From Victivallis vadensis (GTDB lineage: Bacteria > Verrucomicrobiota > Lentisphaeria > Victivallales > Victivallaceae), in contig NZ_QEKH01000013.1 of the NCBI RefSeq assembly GCF_003096415.1, positions 1 through 64,000 of the forward strand: a stretch of 64,000 nucleotides of DNA. The letters are read 5' to 3'. Below are positions 46,030 through 58,025 of this stretch, one piece after another. The translations under genes and the position numbers were made by a program. Position 1 is the stretch's first letter. Each line of letters starts with the position of its first letter. The notes beneath the pieces are model-generated. The model was not told where the DNA came from. It worked only from the letters and a program-made list of their open reading frames with translations, and searched no databases.

Positions 46030-46935
46030 ATGTTTCGTAAAATCGGTTTTCTGATGGCGGCTCTGCTGACCGGACTGGTGGTCTCGGCGGCGGACGAGTT
46101 GAAAATTCTGACAGTCGGCAACAGCTTTGCGGACAGTGCATTCCGTTACCTGCCCAAGGTGGCGGAATCCGCCGGCTGTAAGATCCTGATGGATCGCGCC
46201 AACCTCGGAGGCTGTCCGCTGGACCGCCACTGGAAGCTCGTGGAAGCCAACGAGAAAAATCCGGCGGACAAAGCCTATCACGGCAAGAAGTACAGCCTGA
46301 AGGATATGCTGCAGAAGGAGAAATGGGATATCGTGACCGTTCAGCAGGCGAGCCATCTGAGCTGGAAACCGGAATCCTATGAACCCTATCTCACCAACCT
46401 GATCGACTATATCCGCAAATATGCCCCGACCGCTGAAATCGTGATTCAGCAGACCTGGGCCTACCGGTTCGACGACAACCGTTACAAGGGCTGGAAGATC
46501 GGCCAGCAGGAGATGTACGACAAGCTGACCCAGGCCTACCGGAAAGCGGCGGAAGCGCACAAGCTGCGTGTGATTCCGACCGGCTATGCGGTTCAGCTCG
46601 GCCGGGAAAAGCAGCCGGTCAAGTATCAGCCCTATGATCCGGCATCCCTCAAAGGCCTGAAATATCCCGATGCGCTTCCGTCGGAAGCCGGGTCGTGGGT
46701 GACCGGCCTGAGCTGGTGGAAGCGGAAGGACGGCTGGAAACTCCATAAGGATCCGGCCCATCTGAACCGCCGCGGCGATTATCTGCAGGCCTGCGTCTGG
46801 TTCGCGCTGCTCTACAACCGGCCGACTTCGGAAATCAAGTTCGTGCCGAAAGAGGTAACTCCGGAAGACGCGAAGTTCATCCGCGAACTTGCACAGGAAG
46901 CGGTCGACACCTACAAACAGGTGGAAACCAAGTAA
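46030..46935 (+). CDS. secreted DUF4886 / SGNH-like hydrolase
   Basis: A 301-residue protein with a signal peptide (MFRKIGFLMAALLTGLVVSA). ILTVGNSFADSAFRYLP (about residues 26-42) carries the GNS block I, with the nucleophile Ser, and KDPAHLNRRGDYLQ (about 239-252) the catalytic DxxHLN block V of SGNH hydrolases; DIVTVQQASH fits block II/III of the DUF4886 family. Such proteins are probable esterases acting on carbohydrates, possibly deacetylating glycans outside the cytoplasm. The ATG at 46030 has GGAG 9 bp upstream. It is monocistronic with its own terminator. Confidence 0.8.
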   Translation: MFRKIGFLMAALLTGLVVSAADELKILTVGNSFADSAFRYLPKVAESAGCKILMDRANLGGCPLDRHWKLVEANEKNPADKAYHGKKYSLKDMLQKEKWDIVTVQQASHLSWKPESYEPYLTNLIDYIRKYAPTAEIVIQQTWAYRFDDNRYKGWKIGQQEMYDKLTQAYRKAAEAHKLRVIPTGYAVQLGREKQPVKYQPYDPASLKGLKYPDALPSEAGSWVTGLSWWKRKDGWKLHKDPAHLNRRGDYLQACVWFALLYNRPTSEIKFVPKEVTPEDAKFIRELAQEAVDTYKQVETK

Positions 46936-46953
46936 TCCCGCTGTTGTGAACAG

Positions 46954-46993
46954 ACAGGCAGCCGATTCGCCGGAACCGGCTGCCTGTTTCATT
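46954..46993 (+). terminator. intrinsic terminator after the SGNH-like gene
   Basis: An 11-bp stem ACAGGCAGCCG / CGGCTGCCTGT with a 12-nt loop is followed by TTCATTT. It starts 18 bp after the stop codon. Confidence 0.8.
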
Positions 46994-46994
46994 T

Positions 46995-47130
46995 CCGGCT
47001 TTGCCTCCGGCGGCCGGGAGCGCTTCGCCCGTCGGAGACATTTGTGCGCTGCTGCGCCCCCAAGGTCTGCCGACCGACAGGGCGGAGAGACCCGCCTGCC
47101 TTCAAAACGGCAGGCTTCCTAGGCAAATAG
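46995..47130 (+). repeat. GC-rich, hairpin-rich interspersed repeat, short copy B5
   Basis: A shortened copy with GCCTCCGGCGGCCGGGAGCG, GTCGGAGACATTTGTGCGCT, CAAGGTCTGCCGACCGACAG and the hairpin GCCTGCC-TTCAAAAC-GGCAGGC (about 47096-47118). The GCCTGATT...AATCAGGC hairpin of the other copies is missing. It lies between convergent genes. Confidence 0.72.
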
Positions 47131-47144
47131 CCTCCGATCGCCCA

Positions 47145-49043
47145 TTACAACTCCAAAACATTCTGCCTTTCCGGAAACAACACAGTAAAGGAGAACCGCC
47201 CTTTCTTACGTGTTCCCTGATCGTCTTTCCCGTTGATATCACGGGAATAAACCCGGCAGCCATCGATCCAGCGACGTTTCCCAGCCGAGTCCTCCACCGG
47301 AATTTTTCCTTTTAAGTAGAGCAGCGGCAGGCCGTTCTTCACATCAAGCGGCACCTCCGGCAGAAACTCCGGGACCAACTGTTTCAGCTCTTCCGGCAAT
47401 TTTCCGTATTTCCGCCGGTAACGCTCCACTGCGACTCCGGCAGCCACGGATTGCTCGTAGTCGATCATCTCCATACCCTTTTTCAACCACTTTCCATAGG
47501 AGGTGGAAAGAATCATCCGCGCCGCTGAAAATACCTTCGGAATACCGGCATAGATCGCCTGAAACCTCTCCTGCCGCTCTTTCGCACCCAAACCCGGTTC
47601 ATCCAGCGTTTGAATCATGTTCCCCATATATTTTAACATGGCCTGCCGCTCCCAGTCATTCCAAGCGCGGATAAATCGTTTCACAAGCCTTGAATCCTTG
47701 TCCAGTTCCTTTTCGGAAAAACCATGCTTTGATGGAACAGGGCGCCATAATCCTCCGTTTTTGCAATAAATATCCACATAATCAATGAAAATAACGATAT
47801 CCTCTTCAAATACCCGCCGGTGGATACCGGGCCAACGCCCAGCCCAGTCGGCACACTCCTGCTGCAGCACGGCCAGCTCGGCATCCGTCAGCGCCGGAGA
47901 GGTAACCGCCTGTTCCAGACCATTCAGGCGCAGGCATTCCACCGTGATCGCCAGCAAGCCCCGGATCAATCCATAGCCGCCGACAAGTGAATCCCGGATA
48001 CGTCCGATGCGGCGATTGCCGTCCTCAATCGCCTCCCGATCTTTTTCCAATGCCCCGAGAATCATCCGGTTATTATAGAAACGCGCCCAATTGCGCAACC
48101 GGATCGGAGCCACAACCTGCATATGCAACAGAATCCTGGCAGGCTTCTCCTGAAAATGTGGAATCTCTCCAGCCGTAAAACGATCCAGCAACGCAATCTG
48201 CGCCGCCTGTTCATGCCGGAACTTACGGGCCAGTTCATAGACTTCCGCCCCCGCCGCCCAGTCGGAACGCAAAATCGGCTTGACTTCTCCGAGCGCCTGC
48301 GGGCCTTCCAGCAAAGACGCCAGAGGTTCCTGATCGGTCGGCATTCCCGACCGCTCCTTTTCCCAGAGGGATTGCGCCGAAAGCTCTTTGCCGGCGATTT
48401 CATTCAACTTCCGCCGGGCCGCGTTTAACCGGTGTGCCGCATACGCCTCAACTCCGAAACTGCCTGCCCAGATCAACAGCGCCAGCAAGTAAGGAGACCA
48501 ACAGAAATAACCGATACGTCGCCCGTCCGGCAGCAGCAGAAGCGTAACAATCAACAAAAGCAGGTCCCAATCATAATCGACAACCCAGGGCGACAACCCG
48601 ATAACAAGGCCGGATATATCCAGAATACCAACCACATCAATGACCGCATAAGCACCTGACAATGCAACCGCCCGCCAGTTCCGCCGGGCAACCGCCAGCG
48701 GGATCAACGCAATCTCCGGAAACACTGCGGCAGGGATGCTCCACAAAACCACAACCCGGAGACGCAATTCCGGCAGCCATTCCCGGCAATACCGGAAACA
48801 GCAGACACCGAACAGCACAAGACGGTAAACAAGGATGAGCAGACCGACCGAAGCCACAACAGTCGTCCCGAATGATTCCTCTTGTCCCCCCGCAGCCCGG
48901 GCCACGCCATCCAGTACATATATCAGCAGTTGACCAAAAGCGGCAATGCACAAAAACAGCCCGGCGCCGAAGATCGCGCCGGAACGGGGATGCTCCAGCC
49001 ACAGCAACCGGGAAAGGAGACGGCGGAGCTTTTCTTTCAACAA
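47145..49043 (-). CDS. membrane protein of unknown function with GspG-like C-terminal tail
   Basis: A 632-residue protein. Residues about 20-205 contain six hydrophobic segments (for example GAIFGAGLFLCIAAFGQLLI, VVASVGLLILVYRLVLFGV). About 210-500 is a long soluble, mostly helical region without recognisable motifs. The C-terminal part, VAVERYRRKYGKLPEELKQL then VPEFLPEVPLDVKNG and YSRDINGKDDQG, strongly recalls the globular end of major pseudopilins and of PVC-group proteins of unknown role, but without a pilin helix. It overlaps the preceding 238-residue gene by 7 bp, so the two form an operon. Function is unknown. Confidence 0.72.
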   Translation of the reverse strand: MLKEKLRRLLSRLLWLEHPRSGAIFGAGLFLCIAAFGQLLIYVLDGVARAAGGQEESFGTTVVASVGLLILVYRLVLFGVCCFRYCREWLPELRLRVVVLWSIPAAVFPEIALIPLAVARRNWRAVALSGAYAVIDVVGILDISGLVIGLSPWVVDYDWDLLLLIVTLLLLPDGRRIGYFCWSPYLLALLIWAGSFGVEAYAAHRLNAARRKLNEIAGKELSAQSLWEKERSGMPTDQEPLASLLEGPQALGEVKPILRSDWAAGAEVYELARKFRHEQAAQIALLDRFTAGEIPHFQEKPARILLHMQVVAPIRLRNWARFYNNRMILGALEKDREAIEDGNRRIGRIRDSLVGGYGLIRGLLAITVECLRLNGLEQAVTSPALTDAELAVLQQECADWAGRWPGIHRRVFEEDIVIFIDYVDIYCKNGGLWRPVPSKHGFSEKELDKDSRLVKRFIRAWNDWERQAMLKYMGNMIQTLDEPGLGAKERQERFQAIYAGIPKVFSAARMILSTSYGKWLKKGMEMIDYEQSVAAGVAVERYRRKYGKLPEELKQLVPEFLPEVPLDVKNGLPLLYLKGKIPVEDSAGKRRWIDGCRVYSRDINGKDDQGTRKKGRFSFTVLFPERQNVLEL

Positions 49044-49753
49044 TTTTCCTCGTCCTCGTCATCGTCCGGCACGGCAAGCCGGTTTTCGAGAATGCCGACC
49101 ATTTTCTTCAGCGCGCCGACCGCCTGTTCGCGGTGTTCCGGGGACTGGAAAAGTTCGCCGATCCGGTCCGGGTCCAGCGAATCGAAAAACTCCGCCTGCC
49201 GGACGATCGCATCAATGCTGTTGCGGATCGTGCCGTAGGAGAGCTTCGGGATCTTCGGCGACGGCGGCAGAATCTGGTCCACCACCTGCTTGATGTTGCT
49301 CTTGCTGGCGGGAAGTTCCCTGGATTTCAACTCCTCCAGAACCCGGATTTTATCCTCGGTGTCGAGCTTGCGCAACGCGCAGGCGCTCTCCACCGAATCC
49401 GGCAGGTCAAAGGGAGGCAGACCGTCGTCGGCTTCCGGCTCCGGAGCCTCGGCGGGACGGGCGGCGCGCAGTTTTTCGCGGCGTTCGGCGACACGTTCCG
49501 CCAGCTCCATGCGGATATCGGCAGCCAGCATCAGGCTGCCCGCATAGGAGCGGCGCAGATGCCACTTCTTATCCAGATACTCGGTGAAGCTCGCATAAGC
49601 GCCGTACCACAGCCGCTTGTCGCGCACTTCGGCCAGCGCGACGCCGACCTCCCAGAAGGTTTTCAGCCCCGAATCGATCGTCGCTTCGCAAATCTCCAGC
49701 CGTTCCGCCTCTTCCGGAGACAGCTTGCCGCCGGAATGCCTCTGCATTTCCAT
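49037..49753 (-). CDS. hypothetical protein with a DUF3102-like / DNA-binding-like N-terminal region
   Basis: A 238-residue soluble protein. Residues about 22-85 (IDSGLKTFWEVGVALAEVRD, KRLW, SFTEYLDKKWHLRRSYAGSL) match a helical module common in phage and plasmid-type proteins, where it lies beside ParB-like DNA-binding segments. An acidic proline-rich linker (about 105-125) and a helical C-terminus ending in a run of Asp/Glu follow. ATG at 49753. It is translationally coupled (7-bp overlap) to the membrane protein downstream. It may bind DNA, but that is a guess from one module. Confidence 0.6.
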   Translation of the reverse strand: MEMQRHSGGKLSPEEAERLEICEATIDSGLKTFWEVGVALAEVRDKRLWYGAYASFTEYLDKKWHLRRSYAGSLMLAADIRMELAERVAERREKLRAARPAEAPEPEADDGLPPFDLPDSVESACALRKLDTEDKIRVLEELKSRELPASKSNIKQVVDQILPPSPKIPKLSYGTIRNSIDAIVRQAEFFDSLDPDRIGELFQSPEHREQAVGALKKMVGILENRLAVPDDDEDEENC

Positions 49754-49777
49754 CTTTCACACACCCATTTTTACGGA

Positions 49778-51130
49778 TTATCGTTCTTTCCGCCGTCTTT
49801 TCACCCAATCCCAGCCCTGAATCAGCCCGAAAGCGGCCATCAAAGTCAGAATCGGCAGCGCCGGAAGCTGGTAACGCGGAGCAGTGATCGGCCCCGGCAG
49901 AAAGAAATAGTATTCCGCAAACGCCAGAAACACGAAAATCGCGTACCACTTGCTCTTCCACCGCCAGAACCAGCTCGCCAGCAGGCCGAAAGCAGCCAGA
50001 TACAGAATCCCCGTCACCGCCAGCAGCGGTGCCAGCAGCCACAGCAAATAGAGTTTTCCGTCGAAATAAAACCGGACCGCCGCCCAAACTCCCTGCGCCT
50101 GAAGCACGTTCATCGTCCCCCGGTCGGAAGTGGTCGCGCCGAGAATTTCCAGAAAGGTCGGAGCATCGGGCAACAGGATGCGCCATTGCAGATGCTGCGG
50201 AAACCACGCGAAAGGATGCGCCAGAATCAGCTCTTTGAACCGCTTCAGGCGGTAATCGACCCGGCTTTTTTCATCCGGGTAACGCTCCTTGTCCGCGAAC
50301 TCCCGGTCCAGTTCGGCCAGAATCTTCTGTTTTTCCGCTTCATAGTCGGTGCCGTTGACCTTGGCGAGCAGCATCGCGCCGTTCTGGTGGTACATCGCGC
50401 CGGTGTTGGTGTCGATGCAGAAGCCCGCGCCGCGCGCCGCGTTGTGCGCCATGCGCGGGAACAGGATCGCGCCGAACACCGCCAGTGAAACCGCCCCCAG
50501 CGCCAGCTTGCGCCGCCACGGCAGTTCCGGCAGCACCGCCAGCAGAAAAAGCGCCGGCCAGATCCACGCCGAATTGATCGGCCGGATCAGCGCCCCCAGC
50601 GCCGCGACTGCGATCATCACCGGGAAACTCCACCTCTCGCGCCGCTTCCAGAAACGCACGAAAAAATAGAACTGCCACGCCGCGAAGAATGCCGCCAACG
50701 TATCCGACAGGAACATCGGCGCCTGTGCCGTCATGGTCAGATTCAGGCCGAGCAAAGCGGCTGCGATCACTCCGGCGGTGGAGGACCCCGCCGCGCGCCC
50801 GGCCAGCCAGACCGGAATCAGCGTCGCGGTATTGACCAATACCAGCAGCACCGCCAGAGCGCCGTAAGCCTCCACGCCGAAGCAGCGGAACACCAATGCG
50901 GCAAAGAGCGGGAAGCCCGGCGCCCGCCCGGCGGAAAGCGGCGTTCCTCCCGCAGCCAATGCCCGCGCCGGCTCCAGATAGCCGGGCGTATCCGGGCGGG
51001 AAAAACGCGCCGCAGGGTCTTCCAGAATCCCCGGCAGCGCCACACCGAGCCGCACCGCGAAAGCTGCCGCCAGCAAAAGCAGCAGCCACCGGTTACGGCT
51101 GCAGAAAAGCTTCCATTGAGAAAATATCAT
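49778..51130 (-). CDS. family 39-like membrane glycosyltransferase
   Basis: About 450 residues with roughly eleven TM helices. FSRPDTPGYLEPARALAAGG (about residues 42-61) is the first periplasmic loop with the Asp of PMT_2-type transferases, and RAPGFPLFAALVFRCFGVEA follows. These enzymes use polyprenyl-phosphate sugars as donors to glycosylate envelope lipids or proteins. I chose the ATG at 51130 over a GTG two codons upstream. The product is a third active-looking member of this superfamily in the window. Acceptor unknown. Confidence 0.78.
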   Translation of the reverse strand: MIFSQWKLFCSRNRWLLLLLAAAFAVRLGVALPGILEDPAARFSRPDTPGYLEPARALAAGGTPLSAGRAPGFPLFAALVFRCFGVEAYGALAVLLVLVNTATLIPVWLAGRAAGSSTAGVIAAALLGLNLTMTAQAPMFLSDTLAAFFAAWQFYFFVRFWKRRERWSFPVMIAVAALGALIRPINSAWIWPALFLLAVLPELPWRRKLALGAVSLAVFGAILFPRMAHNAARGAGFCIDTNTGAMYHQNGAMLLAKVNGTDYEAEKQKILAELDREFADKERYPDEKSRVDYRLKRFKELILAHPFAWFPQHLQWRILLPDAPTFLEILGATTSDRGTMNVLQAQGVWAAVRFYFDGKLYLLWLLAPLLAVTGILYLAAFGLLASWFWRWKSKWYAIFVFLAFAEYYFFLPGPITAPRYQLPALPILTLMAAFGLIQGWDWVKRRRKER

Positions 51131-51151
51131 TCCCACCCTTTCCGGAGGGGA

Positions 51152-52348
51152 TTACGCCTCTTCCTGCGCTTCCGCCAGGAACTCGTAAATACGCGAAGCC
51201 AGTGAATTCTGGTGAATGCGGATGATCTTCATCTCGCGCTCCACACTCTCCGGCGCATCCGAAGCATGGGCGGTGTTGACCATCACATTGCTGCCGAAAT
51301 CACGGCGCACGGTGCCGCCGGGAGCCTTCGACGGATCGGTCGGTCCGAGCACCGAACGGATCTTGCTGATCGCATTCGGCCCTTCGTAGATCAGCACCAG
51401 GCACTTCGCCTGGCTGTTCTGCTGCTGGCGCTCGAATTCGTTGCAATCCTCCGGGCGCCGGCCGGACATGAATTCGATCAGCTGCGAGAACTGATCGTCC
51501 GCATAGGGAACACCGACCGATTCAGTCAGCTTTTCCTGCGCTTTTTCATCCAGCTTCACATGGAAGTGCTCTTCAAACAGCTCCTTCGCCTGCTCGCCGA
51601 TCTTCGGAGCCAGCTTGCTGTGCAGCGCCCCCTGCACCGGTCCGTAGAATTCCAGCGCGTCGTTCACGCTCATGCGGTGCACCTTGCAGCCGACGATCCG
51701 CAGCCCGGTGCGGCTCAGCATGTCGATGATATTGCCGGGACGGCTCGACGGATGGCGCCAGTTGTCCGGCTTGATGATCACAAGGGTGCGTTCGTCGTCC
51801 GGGCTGCTGCCCAGCGAGTTGTCGATCAGGTTCGGCGACGACGACGCGAAATCGGCGAACATCTTGAGTTTCACCATCGCTTCATAAATGTTCGGCGGAG
51901 TCAGCACCGCCGGCTCGAAATAACGGACCACGCTCGGATTGTCCTTATCCTCCACCAGGTCGGCGTAGGTGTCGCGAAGCGTTTCGCCCGCCGACAGGCA
52001 GCGCGGCGAATACGGAGACAGCCGCCCGGTGATCTCGGTCAGTTTGCGGCAGGCGTCCTCGCCGCGGAACAGCAGCATCAGCGCCCGCTCCTTGCGGCCG
52101 TCCTCCCGCGGCGGAAAATTCGCCAGCACATAATCGGAAAGCAGCTTGCCGGTTTCGGAAGAGATATGGCTGGCCGCGTCTTCCAGACTCTGCGCGTATT
52201 TTTCGGCCATTTCACGGGTGAAAGCGAGCATCTGCGCGCCAACGAATTCGAGATCTGTCCGCGACATCAGACGCGCGATGATGCCGCCGGTTCTGGATTT
52301 GAGGAGGCTGTACGGGGTGATGATGATGTACGATACTTCGGTTGCCAT
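51152..52348 (-). CDS. double nucleoside-diphosphate-kinase-fold protein
   Basis: A 398-residue protein, nearly three times the length of a normal NDK (about 140). Both halves begin with the NDK opening strand: VSYIIITPYSLLKSRTGGII (residues 5-24) and ERTLVIIKPDNWRHPSSRPG (about 186-205). The second half keeps the active-site pattern NTAHASDAPESVEREMKII, with the phospho-accepting His near 359. In the first half the matching region (VVRYFEPAVLTPP) has lost it. So the N-terminal copy is probably structural or regulatory and the C-terminal one catalytic (NDP to NTP), with some unusual inserts. A good RBS (AGGGAGA) precedes the ATG. Confidence 0.8.
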   Translation of the reverse strand: MATEVSYIIITPYSLLKSRTGGIIARLMSRTDLEFVGAQMLAFTREMAEKYAQSLEDAASHISSETGKLLSDYVLANFPPREDGRKERALMLLFRGEDACRKLTEITGRLSPYSPRCLSAGETLRDTYADLVEDKDNPSVVRYFEPAVLTPPNIYEAMVKLKMFADFASSSPNLIDNSLGSSPDDERTLVIIKPDNWRHPSSRPGNIIDMLSRTGLRIVGCKVHRMSVNDALEFYGPVQGALHSKLAPKIGEQAKELFEEHFHVKLDEKAQEKLTESVGVPYADDQFSQLIEFMSGRRPEDCNEFERQQQNSQAKCLVLIYEGPNAISKIRSVLGPTDPSKAPGGTVRRDFGSNVMVNTAHASDAPESVEREMKIIRIHQNSLASRIYEFLAEAQEEA

Positions 52349-52393
52349 GTTGTTCTCCCTGATGAGAATCGCTTATCCTGTTCCTTTTCCGAC

Positions 52394-52416
52394 TGATATA
52401 TTTAGTAAATATATCA
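52394..52416 (-). promoter_or_regulatory. perfect 23-bp AT-rich palindrome upstream of the double-NDK gene
   Basis: TGATATATTTA-G-TAAATATATCA is a perfect dyad with a single central base, 46 bp before the start codon at 52348. It lacks a T-tract and GC stem, so it reads as an operator overlapping the promoter's -10 region rather than a terminator. Confidence 0.6.
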
Positions 52417-52477
52417 CAAAAAGACGGTTTCGGCAAATCTGAGAATGGGGGGAACTTCGTTGCAGACGGATTTTTTC

Positions 52478-53890
52478 TTAAATTTTTCCGGTATGGCGGA
52501 TCAGCACAATGGTCTGGTCGTCGTTCTGCTCTTCTTCAAAGTCGGCGACTACGTTCAGAATCCGGTCCATGATCACCTGCGGCGTCCCCCCCTGCTCGCA
52601 GGAACGGCGGAATACTTCGGTCAACCGTTCGATCCCGAATTCTTCCGCATTTTTATCCAGCGCCTCCGACAACCCGTCCGAGAACATCATCAGCGTGGTG
52701 CCCGGCTCAAACGCCAGGCAGATCGTATCGAAGGTCGCGAAGTCATCCGGCAGGATCCCGAGCGCGGTCCCGTCCGGCGACACGATCCGGATATGGTCGT
52801 GCACATAAGTCACAAGGTCGGTGTGTCCGGCGCGGCCGAACTCGATCAGGGAGTTGCTCCGGTCCAGCAGGCAGCAGCCCAGAGTGATGAAGCGGTCGGC
52901 GTCCGTGTCGCGGTGCAGTTTGTTGTTGACCTGCTTCAGGAAATCCGACAGCGTGGTGAAGTTGTCCGCCAGACTGCGGGCGAAGCTCCGGGTCATCGCG
53001 GTCAGCATGCAGGCCGGGATTCCCTTGCCGCACGCATCGCCGATGATGATCAGCAGCCGGTTGTTGTCGATCTCCACGAAATCGTAGAAATCCCCGTTGA
53101 CCTCCTTGGCCGAACGGGTGTACGCATCGATCGAAAACTGATCCCACGCCGGAAACGCCGAGGGCAGCAGCGACATCTGCAGATGGCGCGCGAATTCCAA
53201 CTCCTGGTCGATCCGCTCGCGGCGGCTGATCTCGCTGTAGACCTGCACCAGATTCTGCACCATCAGCACCTGGCCGGAAAGCAGCCGGAGCCGCTCGAAT
53301 TGCGCCTCGGAGAAACTGCTGCCGGGGCGCCGACGGTTGGTGGCCGCGCAGACCACGCCGACCAGCATGCCGTCCCGCAGCAGCGGAATCGCCATCACAC
53401 TGCCGAGTGTGGAATATTCCGGATATTCGACGAAACGGGTGTCCGCCGACGCGTCCGGCACCAGTTCGGCCTGCCGGTTCACCACGATCCCGCCCAAAAA
53501 TCCCTGCCCGGGAGCGATCCGCTCCCGCCGCAGAGCCTCGAACAGATGGTGATGCTTGGAAAAAAGCACCTTGTTGGTACTGTGCACCAGAGGATAAGTG
53601 CCGCACACTCCGATGGCCCGGAGTTCGTCGCCCGCCATCTCGTAGATCGCGACGGCTTCGGCGTCGGTCTGCTCCGCCACATGGCGGGCCGCCGCATGCA
53701 TTGCACCCGCGACACCCTCCTCCGACTGCAGGCCAGTCGAGAACCGGTTCAGGAAGCTGCCGATTTCACGCCGCCGTTCGTTGGCATGATCCAGCAGCCG
53801 CGCCAGCTCGGCGGAACGGCGCCAGAAATGCACCGCCGTAATCGCCACCGGCAGCAGCAGAATCACCAGAACGACTATGATCCAAGCCAT
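52478..53890 (-). CDS. SpoIIE-type PP2C serine phosphatase with GAF domain
   Basis: A 470-residue protein: one N-terminal TM helix (WIIVVLVILLLPVAITAVHF), a GAF domain (about 55-215; MAIPLLRDGMLVGVVCAATN), then a SpoIIE/RsbU phosphatase domain from about 235: LEFARHLQMSLLPSAFPAWD, KEVNGDFYDFVEIDNNRLLI, IGDACGKGIPACMLTAMT, and LMMFSDGLSEALDKNAEEFG near the C-terminus. The metal-binding Asp residues (GDFYD, IGDACGKG, FSDGLSE) are all present. Such enzymes dephosphorylate anti-anti-sigma factors in partner-switching signalling. No STAS or anti-sigma gene is adjacent. It lies upstream of, and co-directional with, the double-NDK gene. Confidence 0.93.
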   Translation of the reverse strand: MAWIIVVLVILLLPVAITAVHFWRRSAELARLLDHANERRREIGSFLNRFSTGLQSEEGVAGAMHAAARHVAEQTDAEAVAIYEMAGDELRAIGVCGTYPLVHSTNKVLFSKHHHLFEALRRERIAPGQGFLGGIVVNRQAELVPDASADTRFVEYPEYSTLGSVMAIPLLRDGMLVGVVCAATNRRRPGSSFSEAQFERLRLLSGQVLMVQNLVQVYSEISRRERIDQELEFARHLQMSLLPSAFPAWDQFSIDAYTRSAKEVNGDFYDFVEIDNNRLLIIIGDACGKGIPACMLTAMTRSFARSLADNFTTLSDFLKQVNNKLHRDTDADRFITLGCCLLDRSNSLIEFGRAGHTDLVTYVHDHIRIVSPDGTALGILPDDFATFDTICLAFEPGTTLMMFSDGLSEALDKNAEEFGIERLTEVFRRSCEQGGTPQVIMDRILNVVADFEEEQNDDQTIVLIRHTGKI

Positions 53891-53961
53891 TTTTTTCCCT
53901 GTTTCCAGATCCGTCCCGGCGCTCTTTCCCCCTCCGCCGGGACAGACTCATTTAAGCCGTT

Positions 53962-57171
<3,210 letters not shown>

Positions 57172-57203
57172 AAAAAACGTACCTTACCTTTCCTGACTTG
57201 TCC

Positions 57204-57232
57204 AGTATATTAAGTAGCGCCAATTTCATCAA
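57204..57232 (-). promoter_or_regulatory. promoter of carB
   Basis: On the minus strand TTGATG (57227-57232), a 17-bp spacer and TATACT (57204-57209) lie about 33 bp before the start codon. Confidence 0.7.
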
Positions 57233-57312
57233 ATTGACTGTGCACAAACCAGAATGTAATATACCGCAATCCCAGCTTCAATGCAACCGGAATTCCCACT
57301 TTTTACGGGATT

Positions 57313-58023
57313 TTATGCCTGCCTGTCGCGCCTCCGCTCCCATGCCAGCCGGATCCCGTGCAGTGTGAAATCGGACTCCACCGCCTTCAGCTCCGGCAAC
57401 GCGGCGGCGAAGAAGCCGGCGTCGCCCCCCGCCGCGAGGCAGGAGACGATCCCGCAGGAGCGCAGCGAAGCCGCAACCAGCTCCCGCACCAGCCCGACCG
57501 CGCCGCGGTCCACACCGAACCGGATCGCCTCAACCGTGTTGCGCCCCGGTTCCTCCGGCAGCTCCTGCGAAAACGGAATTTCCGGCAGCTGTGCCGTCCC
57601 CTCGAACAGCGCCCGGCGCATCAGCCGCCGCCCGGGAGCGATCGCCCCCCCCAGAAAACGGCGCCGTTCGTCGACGATCTCAATGGTGATTGCGGTGCCG
57701 CAATCCACCACCAGCGCGGGCAGCGGATAAAACTCCGCCGCCGCAATCGCGTTGGCGACCCGGTCCGCTCCGAGCGTAGTCGGATCCACCCGGGAAAAGT
57801 CGATCAGCCCCCCGCAGTCATAGGCGGAAAGAAAATAGATACCGTGACCGGCCAGACGCGCCGAAGCCTTCGGCACCACCGAAGCGGCGGCGACCGGATA
57901 CTCCTGCGGCAACCGTTCCCACGTCAATTCCGAGGTTGGAATCCGCGGCAGGAGCTCAAGATAGCCGTCATGCCAGATTGCCGGCTGGGCATGGGTGTTG
58001 CCGATATTCAGAAGAGTCAGCAT
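57313..58023 (-). CDS. coaX: type III pantothenate kinase
   Basis: A 236-residue protein starting MLTLLNIGNTHAQPAIW, with the phosphate-loop NIGNTH, the substrate loop TLGADRVANAIAAAEFYPLP and the second DCGT motif (VVDCGTAITIEIVDE), all typical of CoaX. It phosphorylates pantothenate, the first step of coenzyme A synthesis. The frame is open far upstream, but the ATG at 58023 begins exactly at the conserved N-terminus and lies 2 bp after the stop of the mannose-1-phosphate guanylyltransferase gene, so the two are coupled. Confidence 0.93.
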   Translation of the reverse strand: MLTLLNIGNTHAQPAIWHDGYLELLPRIPTSELTWERLPQEYPVAAASVVPKASARLAGHGIYFLSAYDCGGLIDFSRVDPTTLGADRVANAIAAAEFYPLPALVVDCGTAITIEIVDERRRFLGGAIAPGRRLMRRALFEGTAQLPEIPFSQELPEEPGRNTVEAIRFGVDRGAVGLVRELVAASLRSCGIVSCLAAGGDAGFFAAALPELKAVESDFTLHGIRLAWERRRDRQA

Positions 58024-58025
58024 GG

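Noticed and set aside
49037-49753. A prophage or plasmid fragment around the DUF3102-like gene
   Set aside because: No integrase, structural or replication genes are nearby, and base composition matches the neighbours.
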